Assembly: GCA_964522665.1 (NCBI GenBank)
Contig: CAZFVY010000016.1
Coordinates: 1 to 64,000, forward strand
Length of the DNA stretch: 64,000 nt
Direction: 5' to 3'
Origin: CAZFVY01 sp964522665
Lineage (GTDB): Bacteria; Verrucomicrobiota; Verrucomicrobiia; Limisphaerales; CAZFVY01
Positions 35,938-44,062 of this stretch are shown one piece after another. Each line of letters opens with the position of its first letter. Position 1 is the first letter of the stretch. The notes under the pieces were generated by a model, which saw only the letters and a program-made list of their open reading frames with translations, was not told where the DNA came from and did no database searches. Position numbers and translations under genes: made by a program.

Positions 35938-37338
35938 TTACGACTCCATTGTCGAAGTCCAAGTCTGCAGCCCGCGATCCAGAAAATCGAAAACCTCGAG
36001 CTTGGCGCCGCGTAGGGATAACTCGTCGATCACATGGCGCTGCCGGCCGGGCGAACAATAAAGGAGCAGATAGCCGTCTCCCCCCGCGCCCAGCACTTTG
36101 CCCCCGACGGCGCCCGCGGCCCGCGCGGCTTCGTAAAGGGTGTCAATCCGCTCGTTCGAAATCTTGTCCGAGAACGACTTCTTCAGTTGCCATCCGTCAT
36201 GGAGCATCGCCCCGAAATGATTTAACTCGCCCTTCAAAAGGACGTCTTTCATTTTCAGCGTCAATTCGCAGAGGCGCTGGTAATTCTCCCGAATCGCCCG
36301 CGTGCGCCGCAGTTTGCTCGCCTGGTCTTTGGCGATGACCCCGGAATTCCTCGTCCCGCCGAACCGGAACAGCAGCAGACTATAGTGCAATTCGAGCAGA
36401 ATATCATCGGCGATTTTCAGCGGGAACACCAGAATCTCGCGGTCGCGAAACTCAATCAGGTTGAACCCCCCGAACACCGCCGCGTACTGGTCCTGCCAGC
36501 CGCCGCGGGTGCCCAGCTCGACCCGCTCCGCCTGATAGCTCAGGTCGGCCATCGCGTAATTGTCCAGGTGATTCTCGTTCCGAAAACGGTTCAACGCTCC
36601 GATCACCGCCGCGCACATGGCGGACGATCCGCCCAACCCAGTGCCCGGTTCGATTTCCGAATAGGTCTCGAGATCGAACCCAAACGGCGGTTGCATGATG
36701 CGCACGCACGCCTTGATCAGGTCCAGCGAATCGCCAAACGTGATCTCCTGCAGTCGGGCAAATTCTATCGACCGGTGAAAATCATCGCTCTTAAGCCGGA
36801 TTTTGCCGTCATCGCGCACCAGCACGCTCGCGTAACAATACTTATTGATCGCCGTGCTCAACACGTAGCCGGTCGAACGCCGGAAAAAATCGGTCATGTC
36901 GGTGCCCCCGCCCGAAAAACTGATCCGCACCGGCGCGCGCGAGCGGATGATCCGGCGCTGCCCGCGCGCGGAGGCGTTAAACTCGGACGCCTGCAAGACG
37001 TCGATTAGCGCCCCGCGCTCATCGAGTACCGGGATATGGCGAATGCTGCGATCGAAAAGCCGCAGGATTTGATGCGATGAGAAACCGGGCTTCGCCGAAA
37101 CGAATTGCCGGGTCATCACCTGGGAAACCGGCGCCTCGACCGATACCCCGCTGACCAGACTCGACCGGATGTCACCATCCGTGACCACGCCGACGCAAAC
37201 GTTCCGTTCATCGACCACCACGCCGAAACCCTTGCCTTCCGTGTGAATCGCCGTCGCGCCGAAACGGCGCATCACGTCCCGCAACGTCTCGTGCGGACGC
37301 ATCTGAATATCGGCCAAATGCTGAAATCGCGGGTTCAC
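35938..37338 (-). CDS. CBS-pair fused to a GHMP sugar kinase (HddA-like)
   Basis: The protein has 466 residues. Residues ~10-125 are two CBS motifs (GVVTDGDIRSSLVSG, then RHIPVLDERGALIDVLQ), which bind adenosyl nucleotides in other proteins. Residues ~130-466 are a GHMP kinase: APVRISFSGGGTDMTDFF at the N-terminus, the ATP loop PGTGLGGSSAM at ~231-241, and GGKVLGAGGDGYLLLYC near 415. The kinase part fits the D-glycero-D-manno-heptose-7-phosphate kinase (HddA) group. In Campylobacter PtmE a similar CBS pair precedes a nucleotidyltransferase; here it is on the kinase, with the nucleotidyltransferase separate at 39948. Nucleotide sensing by the CBS pair is inference. Confidence 0.85.
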   Translation of the reverse strand: MNPRFQHLADIQMRPHETLRDVMRRFGATAIHTEGKGFGVVVDERNVCVGVVTDGDIRSSLVSGVSVEAPVSQVMTRQFVSAKPGFSSHQILRLFDRSIRHIPVLDERGALIDVLQASEFNASARGQRRIIRSRAPVRISFSGGGTDMTDFFRRSTGYVLSTAINKYCYASVLVRDDGKIRLKSDDFHRSIEFARLQEITFGDSLDLIKACVRIMQPPFGFDLETYSEIEPGTGLGGSSAMCAAVIGALNRFRNENHLDNYAMADLSYQAERVELGTRGGWQDQYAAVFGGFNLIEFRDREILVFPLKIADDILLELHYSLLLFRFGGTRNSGVIAKDQASKLRRTRAIRENYQRLCELTLKMKDVLLKGELNHFGAMLHDGWQLKKSFSDKISNERIDTLYEAARAAGAVGGKVLGAGGDGYLLLYCSPGRQRHVIDELSLRGAKLEVFDFLDRGLQTWTSTMES

Positions 37339-37344
37339 AATAGA

Positions 37345-38232
37345 CTATCTGGCCGCGGGCGGCGCCTGCAGCCAGGACAAATTTGCCAAAATATCGCCCA
37401 CCGCCGCGTTCCGGAATTCCAAAATCTTATACGCCCGTTCAAAGCGCGGATCTCGAATGAGGTCCCAATACCAGCCGTCCTGACGCAAAGGCTGATGCTC
37501 GTCATGCGCGCCCGCGTTGTGGCTCAATTCCATCGCCACGACGTGATCGGCCACCACGCTGACCAGCTCCTGCATGGGGAAATGGAACGCGTTCGAGGCT
37601 AGCAGAAGGTGGCCCAGGTTCAAGTTAATGCCCAATTCATCCGGGTCGAAGCGCTCGATCAAACGGCGCAGCTCCGACGGCCGTTGCATCAGCAGATGAT
37701 CCGGTTTCGTCACCGAACCCTCGGTCTCGATCGCCACCCGCACTCGCCGCTTCGCCGCGTGCGCCACCGCCGTCTCCAGCGACGCCATCATGCGCGCGAA
37801 CGCCGCTTCATAGTTGGCCTCGGCCAACCGCTTGGCCTCAAACTGAAAATCGTAGTTGCTCGCGTCCTTGTTCGCGCCCTTGGGATCGGTCACGAATCCC
37901 GGATGAAACGTGTATAAGCCGACGTCCGCGGTGGCGCAAAAATCAATCGCCTCCAGAACATGCGTCACGCTTCGTTCCCGGATGCGGTCATCCAGTGACG
38001 CCACGTTCAACACAAAGGGCTCCTTCGGAATCGGAAAATAATTGTGCGCCAAGTACTCGAAATCAAACCTCGCCAAAACCTTCAGCGGATCAGCGACCGG
38101 AGCATGGTTCGACCCCAACTCCACCCGCCGGATGCCCTGGTCGCGGCACAATTCCAAAACTTCAGCCAACTCCGTGCCGTCGGGCGCGAAAGTCGTGGAG
38201 ACATAGGCGCGTTCGCGAGTGTGGGTTTTCAT
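37345..38232 (-). CDS. Xylose-isomerase-like TIM-barrel sugar isomerase/epimerase (second)
   Basis: The protein has 295 residues. TIM-barrel signals are TFAPDGTELAEVLELCRDQG, IRRVELGSNHAPV, FLAHNYF-like YLAHNYFPIP, DVGLYTFHPGF with a metal-ligand His, VAIETEGSV with Glu, LGINLNLGHLLLAS with His, and VAMELSHNAGAHDEHQPL with the last His/Glu pair. It is distinct from the enzyme at 33550 and lacks the GRLSP start. It may isomerise or epimerise a sugar or sugar phosphate. It overlaps the NeuD-like gene by four bases and precedes the kinase by six, so coupled expression is likely. Confidence 0.75.
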   Translation of the reverse strand: MKTHTRERAYVSTTFAPDGTELAEVLELCRDQGIRRVELGSNHAPVADPLKVLARFDFEYLAHNYFPIPKEPFVLNVASLDDRIRERSVTHVLEAIDFCATADVGLYTFHPGFVTDPKGANKDASNYDFQFEAKRLAEANYEAAFARMMASLETAVAHAAKRRVRVAIETEGSVTKPDHLLMQRPSELRRLIERFDPDELGINLNLGHLLLASNAFHFPMQELVSVVADHVVAMELSHNAGAHDEHQPLRQDGWYWDLIRDPRFERAYKILEFRNAAVGDILANLSWLQAPPAAR

Positions 38233-38888
38233 CTCGGGGTCGTCGCGGCGTCGGTCACGATCCTGGCTTTCGCCGGTACGCCAAAGACGGTCGCGCCGGC
38301 CTCGACGTCCCGCAGCACGACGCTGCCGGCCCCGATGATGGCGTCATCGCCCAAGCGGACATTCTCGCGGAAACAGGCGCCGATGCCGACAACGACCCGG
38401 CGGCCCAGCGTGAGGTGTCCCGCGAGACGGGCGCCCGGTCCAATATTCGAGTAATCCCCCACGTCCGCGTCGTGTCCCAGCGAGGCGCCACTGTTGATCA
38501 AAACCCCTTCCCCAATCCGGCAATTCGCCGTCACGACCACCTGCGGAAAGATGATCGCGCCGGCCCCGATCGAGGTGGTCGCGAATATGACGGCGCTGCG
38601 GTGAACGAGCGGCGGCAAGGCGAGGCCGCACGCTTTTGCGATTTCGAAGACGGCTTCCCGCCGGCGCGGATGCCCGATCGCGACGCAGAGACACGTGGCG
38701 ATCCCCCGGGCGGCGAGTGAGGGAATCAACCCGTCGTCACCCAAAATCGGCAGTGGCAACTCCACGCCATCCGGCGCGCCCGGCGCAATAAACCCCACCG
38801 GCGTGAAACGGTCACGATCCAGCAGGTCCAGGACCTCGCGCCCAAATCCGCCCGCGCCCGCGATGGCGATTGGTTGCGGCACGCTCAA
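38229..38888 (-). CDS. NeuD-family sugar acyltransferase (left-handed beta helix)
   Basis: The protein has 219 residues. The N-terminal PglD/NeuD-type nucleotide-sugar binding fold (PIAIAGAGGFGREVLDLLDR, residues 5-24) is followed by hexapeptide repeats forming a left-handed beta helix: AGAIIFPQVVVTANCRIGEG, then GHDADVGDYSNIGPGARLAG, then DDAIIGAGSVVLRDVEAGAT. A catalytic-type His lies in SLGHDADVG. The family transfers an acyl group, usually acetyl from acetyl-CoA, to an amino or hydroxyl group of a sugar. It overlaps the NeuB-type gene by ATGA, the common neuB-neuD arrangement. Confidence 0.86.
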   Translation of the reverse strand: MSVPQPIAIAGAGGFGREVLDLLDRDRFTPVGFIAPGAPDGVELPLPILGDDGLIPSLAARGIATCLCVAIGHPRRREAVFEIAKACGLALPPLVHRSAVIFATTSIGAGAIIFPQVVVTANCRIGEGVLINSGASLGHDADVGDYSNIGPGARLAGHLTLGRRVVVGIGACFRENVRLGDDAIIGAGSVVLRDVEAGATVFGVPAKARIVTDAATTPR

Positions 38889-39937
38889 AGAAACATCGCC
38901 GGAACGAGCACGGTGTCTTCGCTCACGTCCTCGGCCAACCGTCGCCCCAAGAATCGCTCCAGCTCGGTCGGCGCGATTCCCGTCGCCGGCCGTTTGATGG
39001 CGACCATCTCGCGCGTCAGGGTCTCCCCTTTGCGCAGACTGGTCGCCGCGACCAGGCTCTTGCGGAGCTTCTGCCGGTTCTCCTGTTCCGCGGGCAAGAC
39101 CCGTTTCTCCGCGGCTCCCAACGCCGCCTCGGTTTGGCGGATAACCCGGATCGTCTCGGTCAACTCCTTCGGATCGAGCGAGAGCCGGTGATCCGGCCCC
39201 GGCAGTGACTTATCGAGCGTGAAATGCTTTTCGTAAACGCAGGCGCCGAGCGCCACCGCCGCGACCGGATTGATCATCTCCACGGTGTGATCCGAGTAGC
39301 CGATCAAGCAATTTAACGCCCGCCGAAACGTCGGAATCACGCGCAGATTCGAATCCTTCAACGCGGACGGATAATTGCCGGTGCATTGGAGTACGACGAT
39401 CTCCGCAAGCCCTTCACCCCGCGCCGCGGCGACCGCCTGCTCGACCTCGCCCTGCTCACACATCGCCGTCGAAAGGATCAATGGCCGTTTCATTTTGGCG
39501 ATGTGCCGAATCAACGGCAGGTTTGAGGTGTCGGTCGAGGCCATCTTGAACGCCGGAACACCCAACTCGAACAGCAAGTCGGCGCTCTCAAAATCGTACG
39601 GCGTGCTCAGGAACATGATGCCCTTCGCCCGGCAATGGGCGATCAACTCGACGTGCATTTGGCGGCTCATCTCCTGGGTCTTAAGCAACTCGAACCACGT
39701 CTGCCGCTTATCGTCGCCCGTCGTCTCGATGTGGTACGTCGATTTTGGCGCCTTCCGCGTGCTCAGGTTCTCGGTGACGAAGGTCTGAAATTTCACCGCG
39801 TCCGCCCCGGCCGCGGCCGAGGCATCCACCAATTGCCGGCCGAGTTCAATCTGCCCGTTGTGATTGACACCGGCCTCGGCGATAAAAAACACCGGATGTC
39901 CGTCGCCGATCGGATGTTGGCCAAGTTTGAATTCCAT
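38885..39937 (-). CDS. neuB: Nonulosonate synthase (NeuB/LegI/PseI family)
   Basis: The family condenses phosphoenolpyruvate with a hexosamine-type sugar to make a nine-carbon keto-acid. The 350-residue protein has the TIM-barrel NeuB motifs FFIAEAGVNHNGQIELGRQL, VKFQTFVTENL, FLSTPYDFESADLL, KMASTDTSNLPLIRHIAK, the QCTGNYPS segment, and GYSDHT near the metal site, followed by KHFTLDKSLPGPDHRLSLDP. The C-terminal antifreeze-like SAF domain (~290-350) contains LRKGETLTREMVAIKRPATG. Whether the product is legionaminate, sialate or a new isomer cannot be read from the sequence. It lies 10 bases after the nucleotidyltransferase. Confidence 0.92.
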   Translation of the reverse strand: MEFKLGQHPIGDGHPVFFIAEAGVNHNGQIELGRQLVDASAAAGADAVKFQTFVTENLSTRKAPKSTYHIETTGDDKRQTWFELLKTQEMSRQMHVELIAHCRAKGIMFLSTPYDFESADLLFELGVPAFKMASTDTSNLPLIRHIAKMKRPLILSTAMCEQGEVEQAVAAARGEGLAEIVVLQCTGNYPSALKDSNLRVIPTFRRALNCLIGYSDHTVEMINPVAAVALGACVYEKHFTLDKSLPGPDHRLSLDPKELTETIRVIRQTEAALGAAEKRVLPAEQENRQKLRKSLVAATSLRKGETLTREMVAIKRPATGIAPTELERFLGRRLAEDVSEDTVLVPAMFL

Positions 39938-39947
39938 GACGTTTGTT

Positions 39948-40718
39948 CTAATTATTCACCGCGCCGAAAGCCGTGGTGTGCCGTTGGATAAAGTGTTCGG
40001 CCTGCGGCAGGGTCTCCGGCGTGCCGATATCCAGGAAATCGGCCTCCGTTCGGATCACTTGCACCCGCTGCCCGCCCGTCAACAGGGACGGAAAAACGTC
40101 AGTTTCAAAACTCAGCGGGCGCCGATCCGAGAAGCGCGCGAGCAAGGAATCGTGGAAGAGGTAAATCCCGGCGTTGATCATACCCGCCCCCGGTCGCTTT
40201 TCGACAAATCGCTCCAACCGCCCGTCCGCGCCGCAAACCAGCGTGCCGTATCGGCCAGCGTCGGCCATCGCCACGCCAAAAACCGCGGCCTCAGATTCGG
40301 TTTTCGCCAGCGCGTCCAGGCCCTCGCCCAAATCGACGACCGCCAGCGAATCACCATTCAATACCAACCACCATTCGGGCCGCGCCTCCGCCGCCAGCGC
40401 GGCGGTGGCATGGAGAAATCCACCCGCCGTTCCCAGCGGCTCCGTTTCGCGGGCAAAACGAATTTCCAGGCCGGCGACCGGCTGGCCGCCAAAATATTCC
40501 TCGATCACTTCGGCCCGGTAGCCGACCGAGAGAACCGCGCGTCCGATCCCCTGCCCGCGGAGGTAACGCAAAATCCATTCGACGAAAGGCCGACCGGCCG
40601 CAACCGCCATCGGTTTCGGCAGGCCGTTGAGCAAGTGGCGAATCCGCTGCCCGGCGCCGCCGGCCAGCACGACCGCCGCCACTCGCGCGGGGTCAATCTT
40701 CGGCTCGACGCTAGACAT
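39948..40718 (-). CDS. Sugar-1-phosphate nucleotidyltransferase (HddC/GlmU-N-like)
   Basis: The protein has 256 residues with the NTP-transferase signature VAAVVLAGGAGQRIRHLLNG and LPKPMAVAAGRPFVEWIL, a YLRGQGIGRAVLSVGYRAEV helix, TEPLGTAGGFLHA and the metal-binding VLNGDSLAV. It fits the group of HddC (heptose-1-phosphate guanylyltransferase) and the catalytic part of PtmE. Together with the HddA-like kinase at 35938 it could activate a heptose or glucosamine-type sugar with GTP. The start overlaps the epimerase stop by eight bases. Confidence 0.85.
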   Translation of the reverse strand: MSSVEPKIDPARVAAVVLAGGAGQRIRHLLNGLPKPMAVAAGRPFVEWILRYLRGQGIGRAVLSVGYRAEVIEEYFGGQPVAGLEIRFARETEPLGTAGGFLHATAALAAEARPEWWLVLNGDSLAVVDLGEGLDALAKTESEAAVFGVAMADAGRYGTLVCGADGRLERFVEKRPGAGMINAGIYLFHDSLLARFSDRRPLSFETDVFPSLLTGGQRVQVIRTEADFLDIGTPETLPQAEHFIQRHTTAFGAVNN

Positions 40719-41643
40719 TCGAATAAACCGAATTCTTGAGAATCACGTATCCCTTGATCAATTCGCGAATCCCGCGGTCGAGATTCCATTCCGGCGCGAA
40801 ACCCGTGCTCAAGATCCGTTGGTTAGAGACGATGTAATCCCGCTTGTCCGGGTCCTCGCCAATCGGCGCCTCCAGATAAACGAACTGCGGCAAATGCCGC
40901 TTGATCGTCTCGCATAATTCGAGCTTCGACAGGTTGGCGTCCTCCAAGCCGACGTTGTATGGCCGCCCCTTCATGGTCGCGAAATTCTTCAACGCGTGGA
41001 CGAACACCCGCGCGACATCACGGATGTGAATGTAGTTCCGCTTGAAATGTCCCTCGAACACCACCACCGCCCGGTCGTTCACCGCGCGATAGACAAAATC
41101 ATTGACCAGCAAATCCAACCGCATCCGCGGCGACATTCCGAAGACGGTGGCCAGTCGGAAACTGACGCTATTCTCCCTTTGCAATACCGCCGCTTCGGCG
41201 TTCGATTTGGTTACGCCGTAGAGCGAAATCGGACGCAACGGCGTTTCCTCGGTGCAGAATCTTCCCGCTTCGCCGATGCCGTAGCCGCTATTGGTCGTGG
41301 GATAGACGATCCACTGGCTCGGGGAAGCCGCCGCGCAAAGCGCCTCGACCGCGTCTTGATTGATCGTCTGCGCCCCAACCTGGTCCAGCTTGCACATCGG
41401 CATTCCCACCAACGCCGCCAGCGGAATGATCACGTCCGCTTTGGCAAGGAGTGGCTTCACGACGGAAAGATCACGGCTGTCGCCCCGCGTGATACTCAGG
41501 TTCTCGTAGTGACAAAGGTCGGTCAGTGAGTTCTGACCGAAAATAAAGCTGTCCAGGACGGTGACTTCGTAACCCTCGCGCAAGAGCGCTCCGGTCAGCA
41601 CTGACCCGATGTAGCCCGCCCCGCCGGTGATCAATATCTTCAT
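40711..41643 (-). CDS. NAD-dependent nucleotide-sugar epimerase/dehydratase (extended SDR)
   Basis: The protein has 310 residues with the extended-SDR NAD motif MKILITGGAGYIGSVLTGAL, DVIIPLAALVG, the catalytic YGVTKSNAE with Tyr and Lys, SFRLATVFGMSPRMRLDLL and the substrate-loop NVGLEDANLSKLELCETIKR. Family members epimerise, dehydrate or reduce nucleotide-linked sugars; the active-site Thr/Ser context (VYPTTNSGYG) fits an epimerase better than a 4,6-dehydratase, but this is not certain. It could supply a nucleotide-sugar precursor. A 103-base gap separates it from the carbamoyltransferase. Confidence 0.82.
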   Translation of the reverse strand: MKILITGGAGYIGSVLTGALLREGYEVTVLDSFIFGQNSLTDLCHYENLSITRGDSRDLSVVKPLLAKADVIIPLAALVGMPMCKLDQVGAQTINQDAVEALCAAASPSQWIVYPTTNSGYGIGEAGRFCTEETPLRPISLYGVTKSNAEAAVLQRENSVSFRLATVFGMSPRMRLDLLVNDFVYRAVNDRAVVVFEGHFKRNYIHIRDVARVFVHALKNFATMKGRPYNVGLEDANLSKLELCETIKRHLPQFVYLEAPIGEDPDKRDYIVSNQRILSTGFAPEWNLDRGIRELIKGYVILKNSVYSNV

Positions 41644-41746
41644 GTCTTAAATGTCGTCGGAACGCGCTCGCGGCCGCGCCGAGCCACCCGGCTCGGACGC
41701 GGCTCAGCGCCTAATAAATGCGGATTCATGTGCATGTTGACGGAGT

Positions 41747-43537
41747 TCATGAACGCCCCGCGCGCCGCCGGAAAAGCCGCGGCCCGATCAACAGATACGG
41801 CAGGTTCACGTTCGCGTTCGAGAGTACTTCGTCGATCAATTCCATCGGGGTCCGCACAATCGGCTTGCCGTGGATATTCAGCGAAGTGTTCAGGACGCCG
41901 CCCACGCCGGTCCGCCGTTCAAACGCCTTGATGACGTCGTAATACTCCGGGGAAATCTCGCGCTCGACCAACTGCGGACGAATGGTCTTATCGTAATCGT
42001 GAATGGCCGCGGCCAGGTGCTGGCGGGCCAATTCGGTGGTTTCAAAGGTCACCGTCATGAACGGGGCGCGGAGCTTTTTGGGATTAATCAGGTAATCGTC
42101 AGCCCGTTCCCGCAGAATGCTCGGCGTAAACGGCATCCAAAAGTCCCGGCTCTTGATCGCTTCGTTCAACACCCTGACCACCGCTCGCGACCTTGGGTCG
42201 GCGATCAACGATCGGTGCCCCAGCGCGCGCGGCCCGAACTCGGACCGGCCCACGCAGACCGCGACCACGTTGCCACCATCCAGCGCCTCCGCCACCGCGT
42301 CGGGGTTCCCGTCCGCCACGACTTCGTAGTCGTCCTTCAACGCCGGGCGCTCGAAGGCCGCCTGCGCTTCCGCCTCGGTAAACCCACCGTTGTGATACGC
42401 CGACCGCATCGGCCGCAGCCCACCTGGCCCGGCCCGTTCAACGTGGGCGACCTGCGCCGCGCCGATCGAGATCGACTCATCGCCGCCGCCGGGACAAACG
42501 AACAAATCATCCACCTCCGGCAACTCGGCGACCTTCATGTTCGCCTTCACGTTCAACGCGACACCGCCGCTGAGCGCCACCCGTCGCGTCCCGGTATGCC
42601 GCAGCCAATTGCCGATCCAAGTCGTGATCAACTCCTCGGCGTACTGTTGCAAGGCGCCCGCGATCGCGTCGAAGCGCTGGCCCTCGAGTCGCGCCCGCAA
42701 AAACTGGTAGTGATTGCGAATCGGCTGGCGCGCCTTGAACTCAAGCCCGTCCACGTAATACGTCGAGCGAAACACCTCGAGCGGCGCCTGAATGTATTTT
42801 TCTTTGGTGTACGCCGCCAACCCCATGACCTTGTATTCGTGCTCCGACGGTTTCATGCCCAAGAGCAGCGTCACAAAGCTGTAAATCCGGCCCAAATTGC
42901 AAAGTCCGGTGCGATACTGGCTGCGCAGGCGCCCGTCGCCATCCACCGTGTGGATCGTTGCGTTCAGCCCATCCCCGGCGCCGTCAATTGTGACGACCAG
43001 CACGTCGGTTCCCCGCAACGGGCTGGAATAATAGGCGTGGTGCGCGTGGCACGTGTGATGATCCACGAAACTGATCCGGTCCGGCGACACGCCGAGGAAC
43101 GCCGCCGTGAAATCACGCCGCAACGCCCGAATCTCCTCGTAATCTCCCCGGTTCCGCACACTTGCGAGCGGGTAGTGCGAGAGCGAGAAATCGACGTACT
43201 CTTTCATCACCTCGAGATAGTCGAGCTCGCGGCCCTCAATCAGCTTGGGTATCCAATAACGCCGCTCCTCCTCCAGGAAATCGCCGACGGAAAACAAGGG
43301 ATAACGCTTGGTGGCGAAGAGTGAAAAATCGTGATTCACCGTCGCGATCGCCACGTGATCGACGTCACGCAAACCGCTCGAAAACTCCCCTTGGAGCGCC
43401 GTCAGCGCCCGTTTCGGAAAACCAGTGTCCGCCTTGAGACGCGTGAAGCGTTCCTCCTCGTACGCGCGGACGAGTTCGCCGTCCTCAAGGATGGCCGCGC
43501 TCGCGCCGTGACCGTCATGGATGCCTAAAATTCTCAT
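41747..43537 (-). CDS. Carbamoyltransferase (NodU/CmcH/TobZ family)
   Basis: The family makes carbamoyl-adenylate from carbamoyl phosphate and ATP and transfers the carbamoyl group to a hydroxyl, often on a sugar. The 596-residue protein has the N-terminal Kae1-like domain (MRILGIHDGHGASAAILEDG), the metal-binding cluster VDHHTCHAHHAYYSSPL (His 160, 161, 164), IDGAGDG, LSGGVALNVKANMKV and CPGGGDESISIGAAQ. The C-terminal half has GRSEFGPRALGHRSLIADP. It is full length. In this setting it probably carbamoylates the cluster's sugar; the substrate is inferred only from context. Confidence 0.9.
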   Translation of the reverse strand: MRILGIHDGHGASAAILEDGELVRAYEEERFTRLKADTGFPKRALTALQGEFSSGLRDVDHVAIATVNHDFSLFATKRYPLFSVGDFLEEERRYWIPKLIEGRELDYLEVMKEYVDFSLSHYPLASVRNRGDYEEIRALRRDFTAAFLGVSPDRISFVDHHTCHAHHAYYSSPLRGTDVLVVTIDGAGDGLNATIHTVDGDGRLRSQYRTGLCNLGRIYSFVTLLLGMKPSEHEYKVMGLAAYTKEKYIQAPLEVFRSTYYVDGLEFKARQPIRNHYQFLRARLEGQRFDAIAGALQQYAEELITTWIGNWLRHTGTRRVALSGGVALNVKANMKVAELPEVDDLFVCPGGGDESISIGAAQVAHVERAGPGGLRPMRSAYHNGGFTEAEAQAAFERPALKDDYEVVADGNPDAVAEALDGGNVVAVCVGRSEFGPRALGHRSLIADPRSRAVVRVLNEAIKSRDFWMPFTPSILRERADDYLINPKKLRAPFMTVTFETTELARQHLAAAIHDYDKTIRPQLVEREISPEYYDVIKAFERRTGVGGVLNTSLNIHGKPIVRTPMELIDEVLSNANVNLPYLLIGPRLFRRRAGRS

Positions 43538-43592
43538 CGAGCATTGCCGGACCGTCGCCCGGTTTGGGCGCCGCCGTGCGCGTGCCTTGCTT

Positions 43593-44021
43593 TCACGCGA
43601 TTTCCACCGCCATGCATTCGCGCAGCGTCACCACGCGCCCGGCAAAATCCGGCCACGCTTCGTCGCCGGCCAGGGCCTCATTGAACCCGCCGACCCGCTG
43701 CCAGATTCTCCGGGAGAAGCCGAGCGACCGGCCGCGGCCCTTCCGCCACACCAATTCCAATCCGCCCACTGGCTCGCCGGCCATCCGCCCCGCCGCCTTC
43801 AACATCTGTTCGAATCCCTCCTGCTCCGCCACCACCGCATAGGCGGGACAAACCACCGAGTGAATCACGCGATTGAGCGCCGCCCCGAGGCTTGGCTCGG
43901 CCGGCTTGGGCGCCTCTCCGGCGGCGGCCGCCGGGCTGGCGCGCAACGTGATCGCGCACAACCGCTGCGCCTTGCCTTGAGCGTCACGGCGTGAAACCGT
44001 CATGTAACTGTCGATCGACAT
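43593..44021 (-). CDS. Small ORF with a GT2-like C-terminal motif, possible remnant
   Basis: ATG 44021 (MSIDSYMTVSRRDAQGKAQR) gives 142 residues; the open frame extends upstream but runs antiparallel in the neighbouring gene and is not credible there. The C-terminal part (LGFSRRIWQRVGGFNEALAG, then DEAWPDFAGR) resembles the acceptor-side GGF(D/N)E motif of GT2 glycosyltransferases, but the nucleotide-binding start and DXD motif are missing. It may be a decayed glycosyltransferase or a small protein of unknown function. It sits 41 bases after the unknown paralogue and 55 before the carbamoyltransferase. Confidence 0.5.
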   Translation of the reverse strand: MSIDSYMTVSRRDAQGKAQRLCAITLRASPAAAAGEAPKPAEPSLGAALNRVIHSVVCPAYAVVAEQEGFEQMLKAAGRMAGEPVGGLELVWRKGRGRSLGFSRRIWQRVGGFNEALAGDEAWPDFAGRVVTLRECMAVEIA

Positions 44022-44062
44022 TTCGTAAGCGCCCGGCCAAGGTTCAGCGCCCGAGCCGCGCT

